DNA from: Hyphomicrobiales bacterium
Lineage (GTDB): Bacteria; Pseudomonadota; Alphaproteobacteria; Rhizobiales; Aestuariivirgaceae
Direction of reading: 5' to 3'
NCBI GenBank assembly: GCA_016792865.1
Contig: JAEUMJ010000110.1
Location: 1-47,078 of the forward strand
Length of the DNA stretch: 47,078 nt
Both the position numbers and the translations under genes were made by a program. The notes below the pieces were generated by a model. That model searched no databases and was not told the DNA's origin. It worked only from the letters and a program-made list of their open reading frames with translations. Position 1 is the stretch's first letter. The number at the start of each line of letters is the position of its first letter. Shown piece by piece: positions 18,518 through 26,316 of this stretch.

Positions 18518-19114
18518 ATGACCGCTTTGGCCTTGAGCATGATGACTGGCGGCAATAGCCCGGACCGCGCCGCCCGCGAACACGCCGATCAGCTCGCACG
18601 GGTTGCCGCCAGCAAGGACAGGCAGGCCTTTGCGGAGCTTTTCGATCATTTTGCCCCACGGGTGAAAAGCTTCATGATGCGCAAGGGGGCGACTGCCGAA
18701 CAGGCGGAAGACCTGGTGCAGGAAACCATGATCGCCGTGTGGTCGAAGGCGGCGCTCTATGCCGCCGACCGTGGCTCGGTGGCAACATGGATCTTCACCA
18801 TCGCCCGCAACCTGCGCATCGACCGCCTGCGCCGCGAGAAGTCGAACCAGTTCACCGACCTCGATGACTATGACGCACCCTCCGACGATCCCGCGCAGGA
18901 CGAAATCCTGCGCCGGATGCAGGAAGACGGCGCGGTCGCGAGGGCACTGGCCCAGATCCCGCCGGAACAGCGAGAACTCCTGATCCTGAGCTATGTGGAG
19001 GACATGCCGCAGAGTGAGATTGCGGCACGACTCCAGATTCCCCTTGGCACGGTGAAGAGCCGCATGAGGCTGGCCTATCGCCGCTTGAAGAAACTGCTGG
19101 AGAGCCTGACGTGA
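18518..19114 (+). CDS. rpoE: ECF RNA polymerase sigma factor (ECF11, RpoE-like)
   Basis: A 198-residue group IV sigma factor. Region 2 spans about residues 35-105 with FAELFDHFAPRVKSFMMRKGA, AEDLVQETMIAVWSKA and the DNA-reading ATWIFTIARNLRIDRLRR. Region 4 follows at about 140-195 with IPPEQRELLILSYVEDMPQSEIAARLQIPLGTVKSRMRLAYRRLK (in segments), including the helix-turn-helix. No region 3 is present. The next gene overlaps by 4 bases and encodes a ChrR-type anti-sigma factor, which identifies the singlet-oxygen-responsive ECF11 group. It probably transcribes its own operon and the lipid and photolyase genes of this window. Confidence 0.93.
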   Translation: MTALALSMMTGGNSPDRAAREHADQLARVAASKDRQAFAELFDHFAPRVKSFMMRKGATAEQAEDLVQETMIAVWSKAALYAADRGSVATWIFTIARNLRIDRLRREKSNQFTDLDDYDAPSDDPAQDEILRRMQEDGAVARALAQIPPEQRELLILSYVEDMPQSEIAARLQIPLGTVKSRMRLAYRRLKKLLESLT

Positions 19115-19761
19115 AGATTTCCCACCATCTCGATGAAGCGACGCTGATGGCCTATGCCGCAGGGACGCTGGGAGAAGCGCACAGCGTTGTCGTTGCGGCC
19201 CATGCCGCCATGTGCCCCGAGTGCCGCGCCGCCATTCGTGCCGCCGAAGCCCTTGGCGGGCTGCTGCTCGATGACCAGGATCAAACGGCGGTCAGCGATA
19301 CCTGCCGCGCCGCCACCCTCGCCAGCCTTGACGGCGTGATGCGGGCCACCCGGCCCGCCGCCCGCGAGCGGGGCGAAGTGCCGGCACCGCTGTGCAACCT
19401 CATCAACAACATGCCGCTCTCCGAGATCAAGTGGAAGACCAAGGCGCCCGGCATTGCCAAGTTCGACATTCCGCTCTCGCCCGGCTCGCGCACCCACCTG
19501 CAACTGCTGCGCATCGCGCCTGGCAAGATGCTGCCCGACCACGGTCACGGGGGTGAGGAACTGACGCTGATCCTGCGCGGCTCCTATTCCGATCACACCG
19601 GGCAATACCGGGCCGGTGACGTGGCCGACCTCGACGAGGATACGGAACATGCGCCGCGTGTCGATTCCGGCGGCGAGTGCATCTGCCTCGTGGCCACCGA
19701 AGCCCCCACGCGCTTCAAGTCATTCTGGGCGAGGCTGGCGCAGCCCTTCGTCGGCATCTGA
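19111..19761 (+). CDS. chrR: ChrR-type zinc anti-sigma factor with cupin domain
   Basis: A 216-residue cytoplasmic anti-sigma factor. The N-terminal zinc domain has His6, His31, Cys35 and Cys38 (AAHAAMCPEC), exactly the ligand set and numbering of Rhodobacter sphaeroides ChrR. The C-terminal cupin (about residues 120-195) carries His144, His146, Glu150 and His180, the ChrR ligands shifted by three. In the known system the anti-sigma domain holds RpoE and the cupin is needed for release by singlet oxygen. It starts with GTG overlapping the sigma stop, so the two proteins are made together. Confidence 0.95.
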   Translation: MKISHHLDEATLMAYAAGTLGEAHSVVVAAHAAMCPECRAAIRAAEALGGLLLDDQDQTAVSDTCRAATLASLDGVMRATRPAARERGEVPAPLCNLINNMPLSEIKWKTKAPGIAKFDIPLSPGSRTHLQLLRIAPGKMLPDHGHGGEELTLILRGSYSDHTGQYRAGDVADLDEDTEHAPRVDSGGECICLVATEAPTRFKSFWARLAQPFVGI

Positions 19762-19764
19762 GCG

Positions 19765-20520
19765 GTGACGCTGCCCTGGCGCGTCGTGTGGATCACCGGC
19801 GCCTCGACGGGAATCGGCGCCGAGGTTGCCCGCCAGCTTGCCGCGCAAGGTATCACGGTCGCGATCTCTGCCCGCAGCGCTGACAAGCTTGCCGTCGCTG
19901 CCTCCGGTCATGGCAACCTCAAGCCCTATCCCCTTGACGTGACGGATGCGGAAGCCGTGACCGCCACCTTCTCCGCCATCGAGCGCGATCTCGGCCCCGT
20001 CGATCTCGTCCTGGCTGCGGCGGGCACCTACGCGCCTGTCAGCCTTGAGGATTTTTCCCCCCGCCCCTTCCGCATCATGTACGAGACGAACGTGCTTGGG
20101 GTGGTGAACGTGCTCTCCGCCGTCCTGCCCGCGCTGCGGCGTCGGCGCAAAGGCCATGTGGCGTGGATTGCCTCGGTTGCGGGGTATCGCGGCTTGCCCA
20201 AGGCCGCTGCCTACGGCCCCACCAAGGCTGCCCTCATCAACCTTGCCGAAAGCCTGAAACCGGAACTGGACGGCGACGGCGTGACGGTGAGCATCATCAA
20301 TCCGGGCTTCGTGAAGACACCGCTGACCGCACAGAACGACTTCGAAATGCCCTTCCTGATGGAGGTGGATGAAGCTGCACGCCGGACCATCGCGGGGCTT
20401 GCTGCAGGCAAGTTCGAGGTCGCCTATCCGGGTCGCTTCGTCGCGATCTTGAAGTTTGCCCGGCTTCTGCCCTATCGCATCTACTTCGCGCTCATCCGGA
20501 GCGCGGTGCTCAAGCGATAG
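19765..20520 (+). CDS. Short-chain dehydrogenase/reductase
   Basis: A 251-residue classical SDR. The cofactor motif is TGASTGIGAEV at about residues 10-20, then LAAAGTYAP (NAG position), catalytic Ser in IASVAGYRG, and YGPTK with catalytic Tyr and Lys. The C-terminal half ends in a hydrophobic, basic segment (FARLLPYRIYFALIRSAVLKR) that could associate with the membrane. It starts with GTG 3 bases after chrR, so it is the third gene of the sigma operon. A role in lipid or aldehyde metabolism during photo-oxidative stress is inferred only from position. Confidence 0.88.
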   Translation: MTLPWRVVWITGASTGIGAEVARQLAAQGITVAISARSADKLAVAASGHGNLKPYPLDVTDAEAVTATFSAIERDLGPVDLVLAAAGTYAPVSLEDFSPRPFRIMYETNVLGVVNVLSAVLPALRRRRKGHVAWIASVAGYRGLPKAAAYGPTKAALINLAESLKPELDGDGVTVSIINPGFVKTPLTAQNDFEMPFLMEVDEAARRTIAGLAAGKFEVAYPGRFVAILKFARLLPYRIYFALIRSAVLKR

Positions 20521-20526
20521 AGGCGA

Positions 20527-20964
20527 TTGCCCGAACTCCTTGCCCATATTGCCCTCGCAGCCTCGGCCTTTCTCTCGGCCACGCTGCTGCCCGGCACGTC
20601 GGAAGCGGCCCTGCTCGCCACCGCCGCCGAATGGCCGAACGCGGTCATCAGTCTCTTTCTTGTGGCAACCCTCGCCAACACGACAGGATCGATCGTGAAC
20701 TGGTGGCTGGGCACCCACGTTGACCGCTTTGCGGGGGCGCGCTGGTTCCCTGTCTCGCAGGAGCGGCTGGCCAAGGCGCAGGCGCTTTCCAACCGCTATG
20801 GCCTCTGGATCCTGCTCTTTGCCTGGATACCGGTGATCGGCGATCCGCTGACACTCGCTGCGGGTGTCATGCGCGTGCGCTTCCTGCCCTTCGCGGCACT
20901 GGTGGGGGCGGGAAAGGCCATTCGCTACGGGCTGCTGCTCTGGGGCCTCCAGGCCCTCACCTGA
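20527..20964 (+). CDS. YqaA-family (DedA-like) small membrane protein
   Basis: A 145-residue protein with three or four hydrophobic segments. It contains the YqaA/DedA-type SATLLPGTSEAALL near the N-terminus, ANTTGSIVNWWLG in the middle and WIPVIGDPLTLAAGVMRV near the end. The start is TTG, 6 bases after the SDR stop, with AGAGG just upstream. It is the last gene of the sigma-chrR operon, and its stop abuts the convergent cyclopropane synthase stop. The function is unknown. DedA-like proteins are linked to membrane lipid handling, which suits the neighbourhood. Confidence 0.85.
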   Translation: MPELLAHIALAASAFLSATLLPGTSEAALLATAAEWPNAVISLFLVATLANTTGSIVNWWLGTHVDRFAGARWFPVSQERLAKAQALSNRYGLWILLFAWIPVIGDPLTLAAGVMRVRFLPFAALVGAGKAIRYGLLLWGLQALT

Positions 20965-22164
20965 TCAGCTTGGCTTGCGCAGCTTGTAGATGCCCACGTC
21001 GATGATGCCCTCGGTGAAGCCCGCCTCGCAGTAGCAGAGGTAGAGCTTCCACAGCTTGCGGAAACGCTCGTCGAAACCCATGGTGCTGATCCTGGGCCAG
21101 GCCTCCTCGAAGCGGTCGTGCCACATCTTGAGGGTGCGCGCATAGGAGAGGCCGAAGCACTCCATCTTCTCGAAGATCAGTCCGGCCTTGCGTGTCTGCT
21201 CGCGGATGATCTCCTTGGTCAGCAACATGCCCCCCGGGAAGATGTAGCGCTGGATGAAATCAACCCCGTTGCGGTAGGCGTCGTAATTCTCTTCCGCGAT
21301 GGTGATGCCCTGGATGGCGGCGGCCCCGCCGGGTTTCAGGCGATCGAACAGGGCCTTGAAGTAGACGGGCCAATGGGCCTCGCCCACCGCCTCGATCATC
21401 TCCACCGAGGCGATGCCGTCAAAGGTGCCCTTGGTGTCGCGATAATCCTCGAAGACGAGTTCAACCTTGTCGTCGAGGCCCTGCCGCTGCATGCGTTCCT
21501 GCGCGAATTCGAGCTGTTCCTTCGACAGCGTGATGCCGCGGAGACGGCCACCTTTCCGGCCCACGGCCTCTGCGACCCCGCCCCAGCCGCAGCCGATCTC
21601 GAGGATGGTCTTTCCCGGCCCTGCTCCCGCCGCTTCCAGCACCTTCTCGATCTTGCGGTGCTGGGCCGCTTCGAGGCTGTTGCCGGTTCCGTCGAAGATC
21701 GCCGACGAGTAGCTCATCGTGTCATCGAGCCACAGCTTGTAGAAGTCGTTGCCCAGGTCATAGTGGGCGGAGATGTTCTCCTTCGAGCCGTCGCGGGTGT
21801 TGTCGCGCAGCTTGTGCCAGATCTTGTCGAAGAAGCTGGCGAAGAACACGCCCGTCGATGCCTTGTCGAGAGCGGCACGGTTCTGCAGGTAGAAGCGGAA
21901 GAAGGTGGTGGGGTCGCGGCTCTCCACGTCGCCTGCGAGGTAACGCTCGAAAAAGCCCAGTTGCCCGCGCCTCACCGAGGCCCAGATGACCTTGAAGTTC
22001 CGCATGTGCAGATCGGCGTCCAGACCCGATCCCTTTTCTCCCAGAACCACCTGCCGCCCCGACGGCAGGGTCAGTTCCAGCGAGCCCTTGTAATCCCGTG
22101 GCAGCAAACGGCGTGCCGCCGCCACGATGAGATTGCCGAGTATCCCCTCACTCATGGTCCCCAT
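20965..22164 (-). CDS. cfa: Cyclopropane-fatty-acyl-phospholipid synthase family methyltransferase
   Basis: A 399-residue SAM-dependent enzyme of the CfaA type. It acts on cis double bonds of membrane phospholipid acyl chains using a methylene from SAM. It shows the small N-terminal lipid-binding domain, then ISAHYDLGNDFYKLWLDDTMSYS, the SAM motif ILEIGCGWGG, the bicarbonate-site glutamate region SVEMIEAVG, and C-terminal YCEAGF. Two close ATG starts exist (22164 and 22155), and a longer frame overlaps the upstream gene. It is the third gene of the operon headed by the flavoprotein. In Rhodobacter sphaeroides a CfaA-like methylase belongs to the RpoE regulon, so a methylase for furan fatty acids is an alternative role. 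Confidence 0.92.
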   Translation of the reverse strand: MGTMSEGILGNLIVAAARRLLPRDYKGSLELTLPSGRQVVLGEKGSGLDADLHMRNFKVIWASVRRGQLGFFERYLAGDVESRDPTTFFRFYLQNRAALDKASTGVFFASFFDKIWHKLRDNTRDGSKENISAHYDLGNDFYKLWLDDTMSYSSAIFDGTGNSLEAAQHRKIEKVLEAAGAGPGKTILEIGCGWGGVAEAVGRKGGRLRGITLSKEQLEFAQERMQRQGLDDKVELVFEDYRDTKGTFDGIASVEMIEAVGEAHWPVYFKALFDRLKPGGAAAIQGITIAEENYDAYRNGVDFIQRYIFPGGMLLTKEIIREQTRKAGLIFEKMECFGLSYARTLKMWHDRFEEAWPRISTMGFDERFRKLWKLYLCYCEAGFTEGIIDVGIYKLRKPS

Positions 22165-22187
22165 CCCGCTTGTATTTTTCCCCTTGC

Positions 22188-22922
22188 TTACGAAGGGGAA
22201 CGCAGATTGAGGCCCTTCAGCCAAAGTTTCAAGGCCTCCCAGTGAATGCCGCCCACCACGGTGGCGGTCTGGAAGGGGAGGCGGAAAAACTGCCCCAGAA
22301 GGGCGGCACTGGTGAGGGGACGGCGCTCACCCCTGAAATAGGCCTTCAGGACGGGGCCTTCGCCGGTGGTCAGGGACACGCCGAGCGTGAGTGCCTCCCC
22401 CGGAACCGAGGCGCGCAGACCATAGGCCCCCTCGACACCGTTGAAGGGTGACACACGGAACACCTTTTCCGCCGTGCCGAAGGCGGTACCGGAGGCGATG
22501 CCATCGCCTTCCGGCCTGCATATATATGTGTGGCGCCCGCCGAAGGTATTGTGCACCTCGTAGAGCATCAGGCGCACCCGGTCCTGCCCGTCAACGGCAT
22601 AGTAGGTGGTGAGCGGATTGAAGGCGAAGCCGAGGATGCGGGGATAGGCCAGCATGAAGATGCGCGTCACCTCGCCGTCAAGTCCTTCGCGCGTCACATG
22701 TCCCCGGACGAAATCCCGGATCGAGGTGCCTTCGCCGTGGTCCGCGTCGTGGATGGAGAAGAGGTTGAAGCGGTTGTGCGAGAGCAGCAGGGGCGTCCTG
22801 CCCGTCGCCAGGTCATCCACATCGACGAAAAGGCTGGCGACCTGATAGGCGAGGTCATGCACGACCGGCCGCAGGCGGCGGTGCGTCACCGTCCCGGCAT
22901 AGATGGCAGGAGCGATTTTCAT
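22188..22922 (-). CDS. DUF1365 family protein
   Basis: A 244-residue protein that starts APAIYAGTVTHRRLRPVVHDLAYQVASLFVDVDDL, the family hallmark, and contains RILGFAFNPLTTYYAVD and YEVHNTFGGRHTYIC. DUF1365 proteins have no firmly known activity but usually lie between an FAD oxidoreductase and a cyclopropane synthase, as here. The start overlaps the flavoprotein stop by 4 bases. The conserved arrangement suggests a lipid-modifying pathway. Confidence 0.92.
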   Translation of the reverse strand: MKIAPAIYAGTVTHRRLRPVVHDLAYQVASLFVDVDDLATGRTPLLLSHNRFNLFSIHDADHGEGTSIRDFVRGHVTREGLDGEVTRIFMLAYPRILGFAFNPLTTYYAVDGQDRVRLMLYEVHNTFGGRHTYICRPEGDGIASGTAFGTAEKVFRVSPFNGVEGAYGLRASVPGEALTLGVSLTTGEGPVLKAYFRGERRPLTSAALLGQFFRLPFQTATVVGGIHWEALKLWLKGLNLRSPS

Positions 22923-24265
22923 TCCGCCGCGATCGCAAGGGGCGGCAGCGGCTGCGCCACCACATTGCGCACATGAATGCGGGCCGACGGATTTTCGAGA
23001 CGCCAGGGTCGCGGCAAGCCGCCCAGTTGTTCCGCAACCGCGAGGCCCGCCTGTGCGCCATCCTCATGGAAGCCCGCACCGAACCACGCGCCACAATACC
23101 AGGTGCGCTTCACGCCCTGGAGCGACCAAAGCTCCTTCTGGGCCGCGAGGGTGTCCGCATTGAACAGCGGATGATGGTAGGTCCAGCTGCCATCCACCAG
23201 GTCCGCCGCGGGACGGACCTGCGGATTGAGGGACACGAAATGCTGCGTGCCGGTGGGAAGCTTCTGCAACGCGTTCATCCAGTAGGTGACGGAGAGACGC
23301 TGGTCATGGCCCGCATCGTCTCCCCGGTAGTTCCACGCCGACCAGAAGCGGCGGGTGCGCGGCATGAGCGTGGCATCCCGGTGCAGCAGCACGCGGTTCA
23401 CCGAGGTCCGGAACGGCGACAGCAGGGCGCGTTCTTCCGGCGTGGGATCGGCCAGCAGGCGCAACGCCTGGTCGCCGTGGCTGGCGATCACCACCGCATC
23501 GAAGGTCTCCGTCATGCCGCCGGGCAGGTACACATCGGCGCCCGCAGCATGGCGGCGGATGCGCTGCACGGGCGTGGAGAGCCTGACGGTGAAGCGGGCA
23601 TCGGCGGCCAGCCGCTTCACGTATTCACCGGACCCGCCGGTCACCGTGCACCAGTCGGGGCGGTTGCCCAGTTCAAAGAGCTTGTGGTTGGCAAAGAAGC
23701 GGACGAAGGCGCGGAGGGGATATGCTGCCACTTCGTCAGGGGTGGATGACCAGATCGCACCCGCCATGGGCAGGATGTGGCGATACATGAAGGTCCGGCC
23801 ATAACCCTCCCGGTGCAGGAATTCGCCGAGCGTCATCCCCTCCGGCATGTGGGGGGCCTTGCTTTCCGCCGTCCGGTAGAAGCGCACGAGATCCGCGATC
23901 ATCCGCCAGTGCGAGGGCGAGGCCAACTGCCGGGCGGTTCCGAGCAGGGTGCCGAAATGGTCGCCTGAATATTCATACCGGCCCTGATCGGCACTGACTG
24001 AAAAGGACATGGCGGTGCGGGTCATGGCCACTCCGAGATAGTCCATCAGGGCCATGAAATTGGGATAGGTCCAGCTGTTGCAGACGATGAAACCGGTATC
24101 GACCGGGATCAGCCCTGACTCACTCTTAACCATGACAGTATGGGCATGCCCGCCCAAACGCGCGTCCGCTTCGAGGACGGTAACGTCGTGGCGCTGAGAG
24201 AGAAGCCATGCGGCTGAAAGTCCGGCGATGCCGCTGCCAACAACGGCAATGCGAATTTTTTTCAC
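22919..24265 (-). CDS. NAD/FAD-dependent oxidoreductase (COG2907, amine oxidase-like)
   Basis: A flavoprotein of 448 residues from the chosen GTG. A TTG start 24 bases upstream is possible but would sit on the predicted transcript start. The dinucleotide fold is IRIAVVGSGIAGLSAAWLLS followed by VTVLEADARLGGHAHT, and IPVDTGFIVCN supports the COG2907 group. It is the first gene of the operon with DUF1365 and cfa. Such proteins are reported in the singlet-oxygen regulons of photosynthetic alphaproteobacteria. It probably oxidises or desaturates a fatty acyl or polyprenyl substrate, but that is inference. Confidence 0.9.
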   Translation of the reverse strand: MKKIRIAVVGSGIAGLSAAWLLSQRHDVTVLEADARLGGHAHTVMVKSESGLIPVDTGFIVCNSWTYPNFMALMDYLGVAMTRTAMSFSVSADQGRYEYSGDHFGTLLGTARQLASPSHWRMIADLVRFYRTAESKAPHMPEGMTLGEFLHREGYGRTFMYRHILPMAGAIWSSTPDEVAAYPLRAFVRFFANHKLFELGNRPDWCTVTGGSGEYVKRLAADARFTVRLSTPVQRIRRHAAGADVYLPGGMTETFDAVVIASHGDQALRLLADPTPEERALLSPFRTSVNRVLLHRDATLMPRTRRFWSAWNYRGDDAGHDQRLSVTYWMNALQKLPTGTQHFVSLNPQVRPAADLVDGSWTYHHPLFNADTLAAQKELWSLQGVKRTWYCGAWFGAGFHEDGAQAGLAVAEQLGGLPRPWRLENPSARIHVRNVVAQPLPPLAIAAE

Positions 24266-24297
24266 GTGTCCCGACGCCCTGATGTGCAAACGACCTA

Positions 24298-24326
24298 TTT
24301 ACGCCGCAAACCGTCAAGTCGGATCA
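24298..24326 (-). promoter_or_regulatory. Candidate ECF (RpoE/ChrR-type) promoter of the flavoprotein-DUF1365-cfa operon
   Basis: On the minus strand a perfect TGATCC (24326-24321) is followed after 17 bases by CGTAAA (24303-24298). It differs from the R. sphaeroides RpoE consensus by one extra spacer base and one base in the -10. Transcription would start near 24291, about 25 bases before the GTG of the flavoprotein gene. Confidence 0.7.
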
Positions 24327-24385
24327 CCCGCAGCATATTGCTTCACATGATAGAGAATTGACGCCAGCACAAGGTCATGCAAGGT

Positions 24386-24395
24386 TTGTGCACAA
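24386..24395 (+). promoter_or_regulatory. Palindrome TTGTGCACAA upstream of the peptide transporter
   Basis: A perfect 10-bp palindrome lies in the 277-bp space between the divergent flavoprotein and transporter genes, 147 bases before the transporter. It could be an operator. A CATAAG -10-like sequence occurs at 24427-24432 without a clear -35. Confidence 0.25.
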
Positions 24396-24542
24396 GTCCG
24401 GCTAACGGATGGGCCTCGTTTGGAGCCATAAGAAAAATATGTGGGGAGCGTTTTCGCGAAGGAGAGCGGCACAGGGTTGCCGGCTTGCTTGCGCCCATCA
24501 CTTCCCCCGCACGAACCACCCAAGGATTTTATGGAGTGAAAC

Positions 24543-26135
24543 ATGACTGAATTTGAATACAAACTCGAACTTGCCAAGCAGGCAGTCACGAAGGGAAAGC
24601 TTTCCCGCCGTGACTTCACCAAGTTTGCGCTGGCCGGCGGCCTGACGCTGACGGTTGCCGATGGCCTGTTCATGAAGGCGGCCCGCGCCCAAGCCAAGCA
24701 GGGCGGCCACTTCCGCGCCGGCCTCGGCCACGGCAACACCACCGACACCTTTGATCCTGCAACCTATGCCCACGGCCTGAACTTCGGCTGGGGCCGCAGC
24801 CTTGTCGGTGCCACGCTGACCCGCACCGACCAGAAGAACAACGTGGTGCCTTACCTCGCCGAGAGCTTCGAACCGTCGGACGGGGCAAAGAAGTGGGTGT
24901 TCAAGCTGCGCAAGGGCGTGACCTTCCACAACGGCAAGACCCTCACCTCCGACGACGTGGTAGGCACCATCAACTACCACATGGGGCCTGACTCCAAGTC
25001 CGCCGGCAAGGCCTACCTCGGTGGCGTGGCTTCAGTGAAGGCCGATGGCCCGGACACCGTGGTGTTCGAGCTCAAGGGCGCTGACGCCGACTTCCCCTAT
25101 GCCTTTGCCCAGTACCAGTTCCCGATCCTTGCCATCACCGATGGCAAGCCGGACGTGACGGGCAACGGCGCCGGTCCCTACATCCTCGACGGTTTCGAGC
25201 CGGGCGTGAAGGTGCACTTCAAGCGCAACCCCAACGCTTTCGCGCCGGGCAACTTCGATGAAGTCACCCAGCTCGTCATCCTCGATGCCGCCGCCCGTAC
25301 CAACGCCTATCTCTCCGGCGAAGTGGACTACATCGACAAGGTGGACCTCAAGACCATCGACATGCTGAAGTCTGCTCCCGACACGGCCATCTACGACGTG
25401 TCCGGCATGCAGCACTACACCGCGCCGATGCTCACCGACACGGCCCCCTTCGACAAGCCGGAAGTGCGCCAGGCCCTCAAGTGGGCGATCAACCGCCAGG
25501 AACTCGTGGACAAGGTGCTGTTCGGCTACGGCAAGCCCGGCAACGACTCGCCGCTCGCCCCGTCGATGAAGTTCGCCACCAGCCCGGAACCGGTTCACAC
25601 CTATGATCCGGAAAAGGCCAAGTCGATCCTGGCCAAGGCCGGTCTCTCCGGCCTCAAGGTTGACATCTCCGCTGCCGACGCCGCCTTTGCCGGCTCGGTT
25701 GACGCCGCCCTGCTGATGGCCGAACACGCCAAGGCAGCCGGCATCGAGATCAACGTGGTCCGCGAGCCGAACGACGGTTACTGGGATAACGTCTGGATCA
25801 AGAAGCCCTGGTGCCACTGCTATTGGGGTGGCCGTCCGACCGCCGACACCATGCTGACGGTTTCCCTGTCCGAAGGTGCCGCGTGGAACGACACGCGCTG
25901 GAAGAACGCTCGCTTCAACGAGCTCCTGCCGCAGGCCCGCGGCGAGACCGACGACGCCAAGCGCGCTGCCCTCTATGCAGAAATGCAGCAGCTCGTTCAC
26001 GACGACGGCGGCCAGATGGTTCTCATGTTCGCCAACTACGTCGGCGCCATGACCACCAAGCTGGGCCACGGCGACTTCAACTCGGACAACGACTTCGACG
26101 GTGGCTACATGTACGACCGTTGGTGGTTCGTGTAA
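24543..26135 (+). CDS. ABC transporter substrate-binding protein, peptide/nickel family (SBP_bac_5)
   Basis: A 530-residue periplasmic solute receptor. The N-terminus has a twin-arginine signal (KLSRRDFTKFALAGGLTL, about residues 20-37) with likely cleavage after ARA near residue 49, so it is exported folded by Tat. Family features include FDPATYAHGLNFGWGRSL, KWVFKLRKGVTFHNGKTLTSDDVV and DKPEVRQALKWAINRQELVD. A GGAG ribosome site precedes the ATG. Permease and ATPase genes follow in order. The ligand is probably an oligopeptide, but other family-5 ligands (opines, glutathione, nickel chelates) are possible. Confidence 0.92.
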   Translation: MTEFEYKLELAKQAVTKGKLSRRDFTKFALAGGLTLTVADGLFMKAARAQAKQGGHFRAGLGHGNTTDTFDPATYAHGLNFGWGRSLVGATLTRTDQKNNVVPYLAESFEPSDGAKKWVFKLRKGVTFHNGKTLTSDDVVGTINYHMGPDSKSAGKAYLGGVASVKADGPDTVVFELKGADADFPYAFAQYQFPILAITDGKPDVTGNGAGPYILDGFEPGVKVHFKRNPNAFAPGNFDEVTQLVILDAAARTNAYLSGEVDYIDKVDLKTIDMLKSAPDTAIYDVSGMQHYTAPMLTDTAPFDKPEVRQALKWAINRQELVDKVLFGYGKPGNDSPLAPSMKFATSPEPVHTYDPEKAKSILAKAGLSGLKVDISAADAAFAGSVDAALLMAEHAKAAGIEINVVREPNDGYWDNVWIKKPWCHCYWGGRPTADTMLTVSLSEGAAWNDTRWKNARFNELLPQARGETDDAKRAALYAEMQQLVHDDGGQMVLMFANYVGAMTTKLGHGDFNSDNDFDGGYMYDRWWFV

Positions 26136-26162
26136 TTACCACTGCAGGTTCAACTGCTACCC

Positions 26163-26192
26163 ACCCCGCCGGAAACGGCGGGGTGTTTTGTT
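26163..26192 (+). terminator. Intercistronic hairpin between binding protein and permease genes
   Basis: ACCCCGCCG (26163-26171) pairs with CGGCGGGGT (26176-26184) around a GAAA tetraloop and is followed by GTTTTGTT. This is a textbook terminator shape. Since the permease genes must also be expressed, it probably acts as a partial terminator or a 3' stabiliser that keeps the binding protein in excess. Confidence 0.7.
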
Positions 26193-26316
26193 ATGTGAAT
26201 GTCGCAAATGTTGAAGCGGATGAGAAAAAGCTCTGGCAATGGGCAAACAGTCTGCTAGCATTTTCTTGATCGGGACACAGAAGCCCGGACAGGGAAAAGA
26301 ATTGGGGAGTGCGCCT

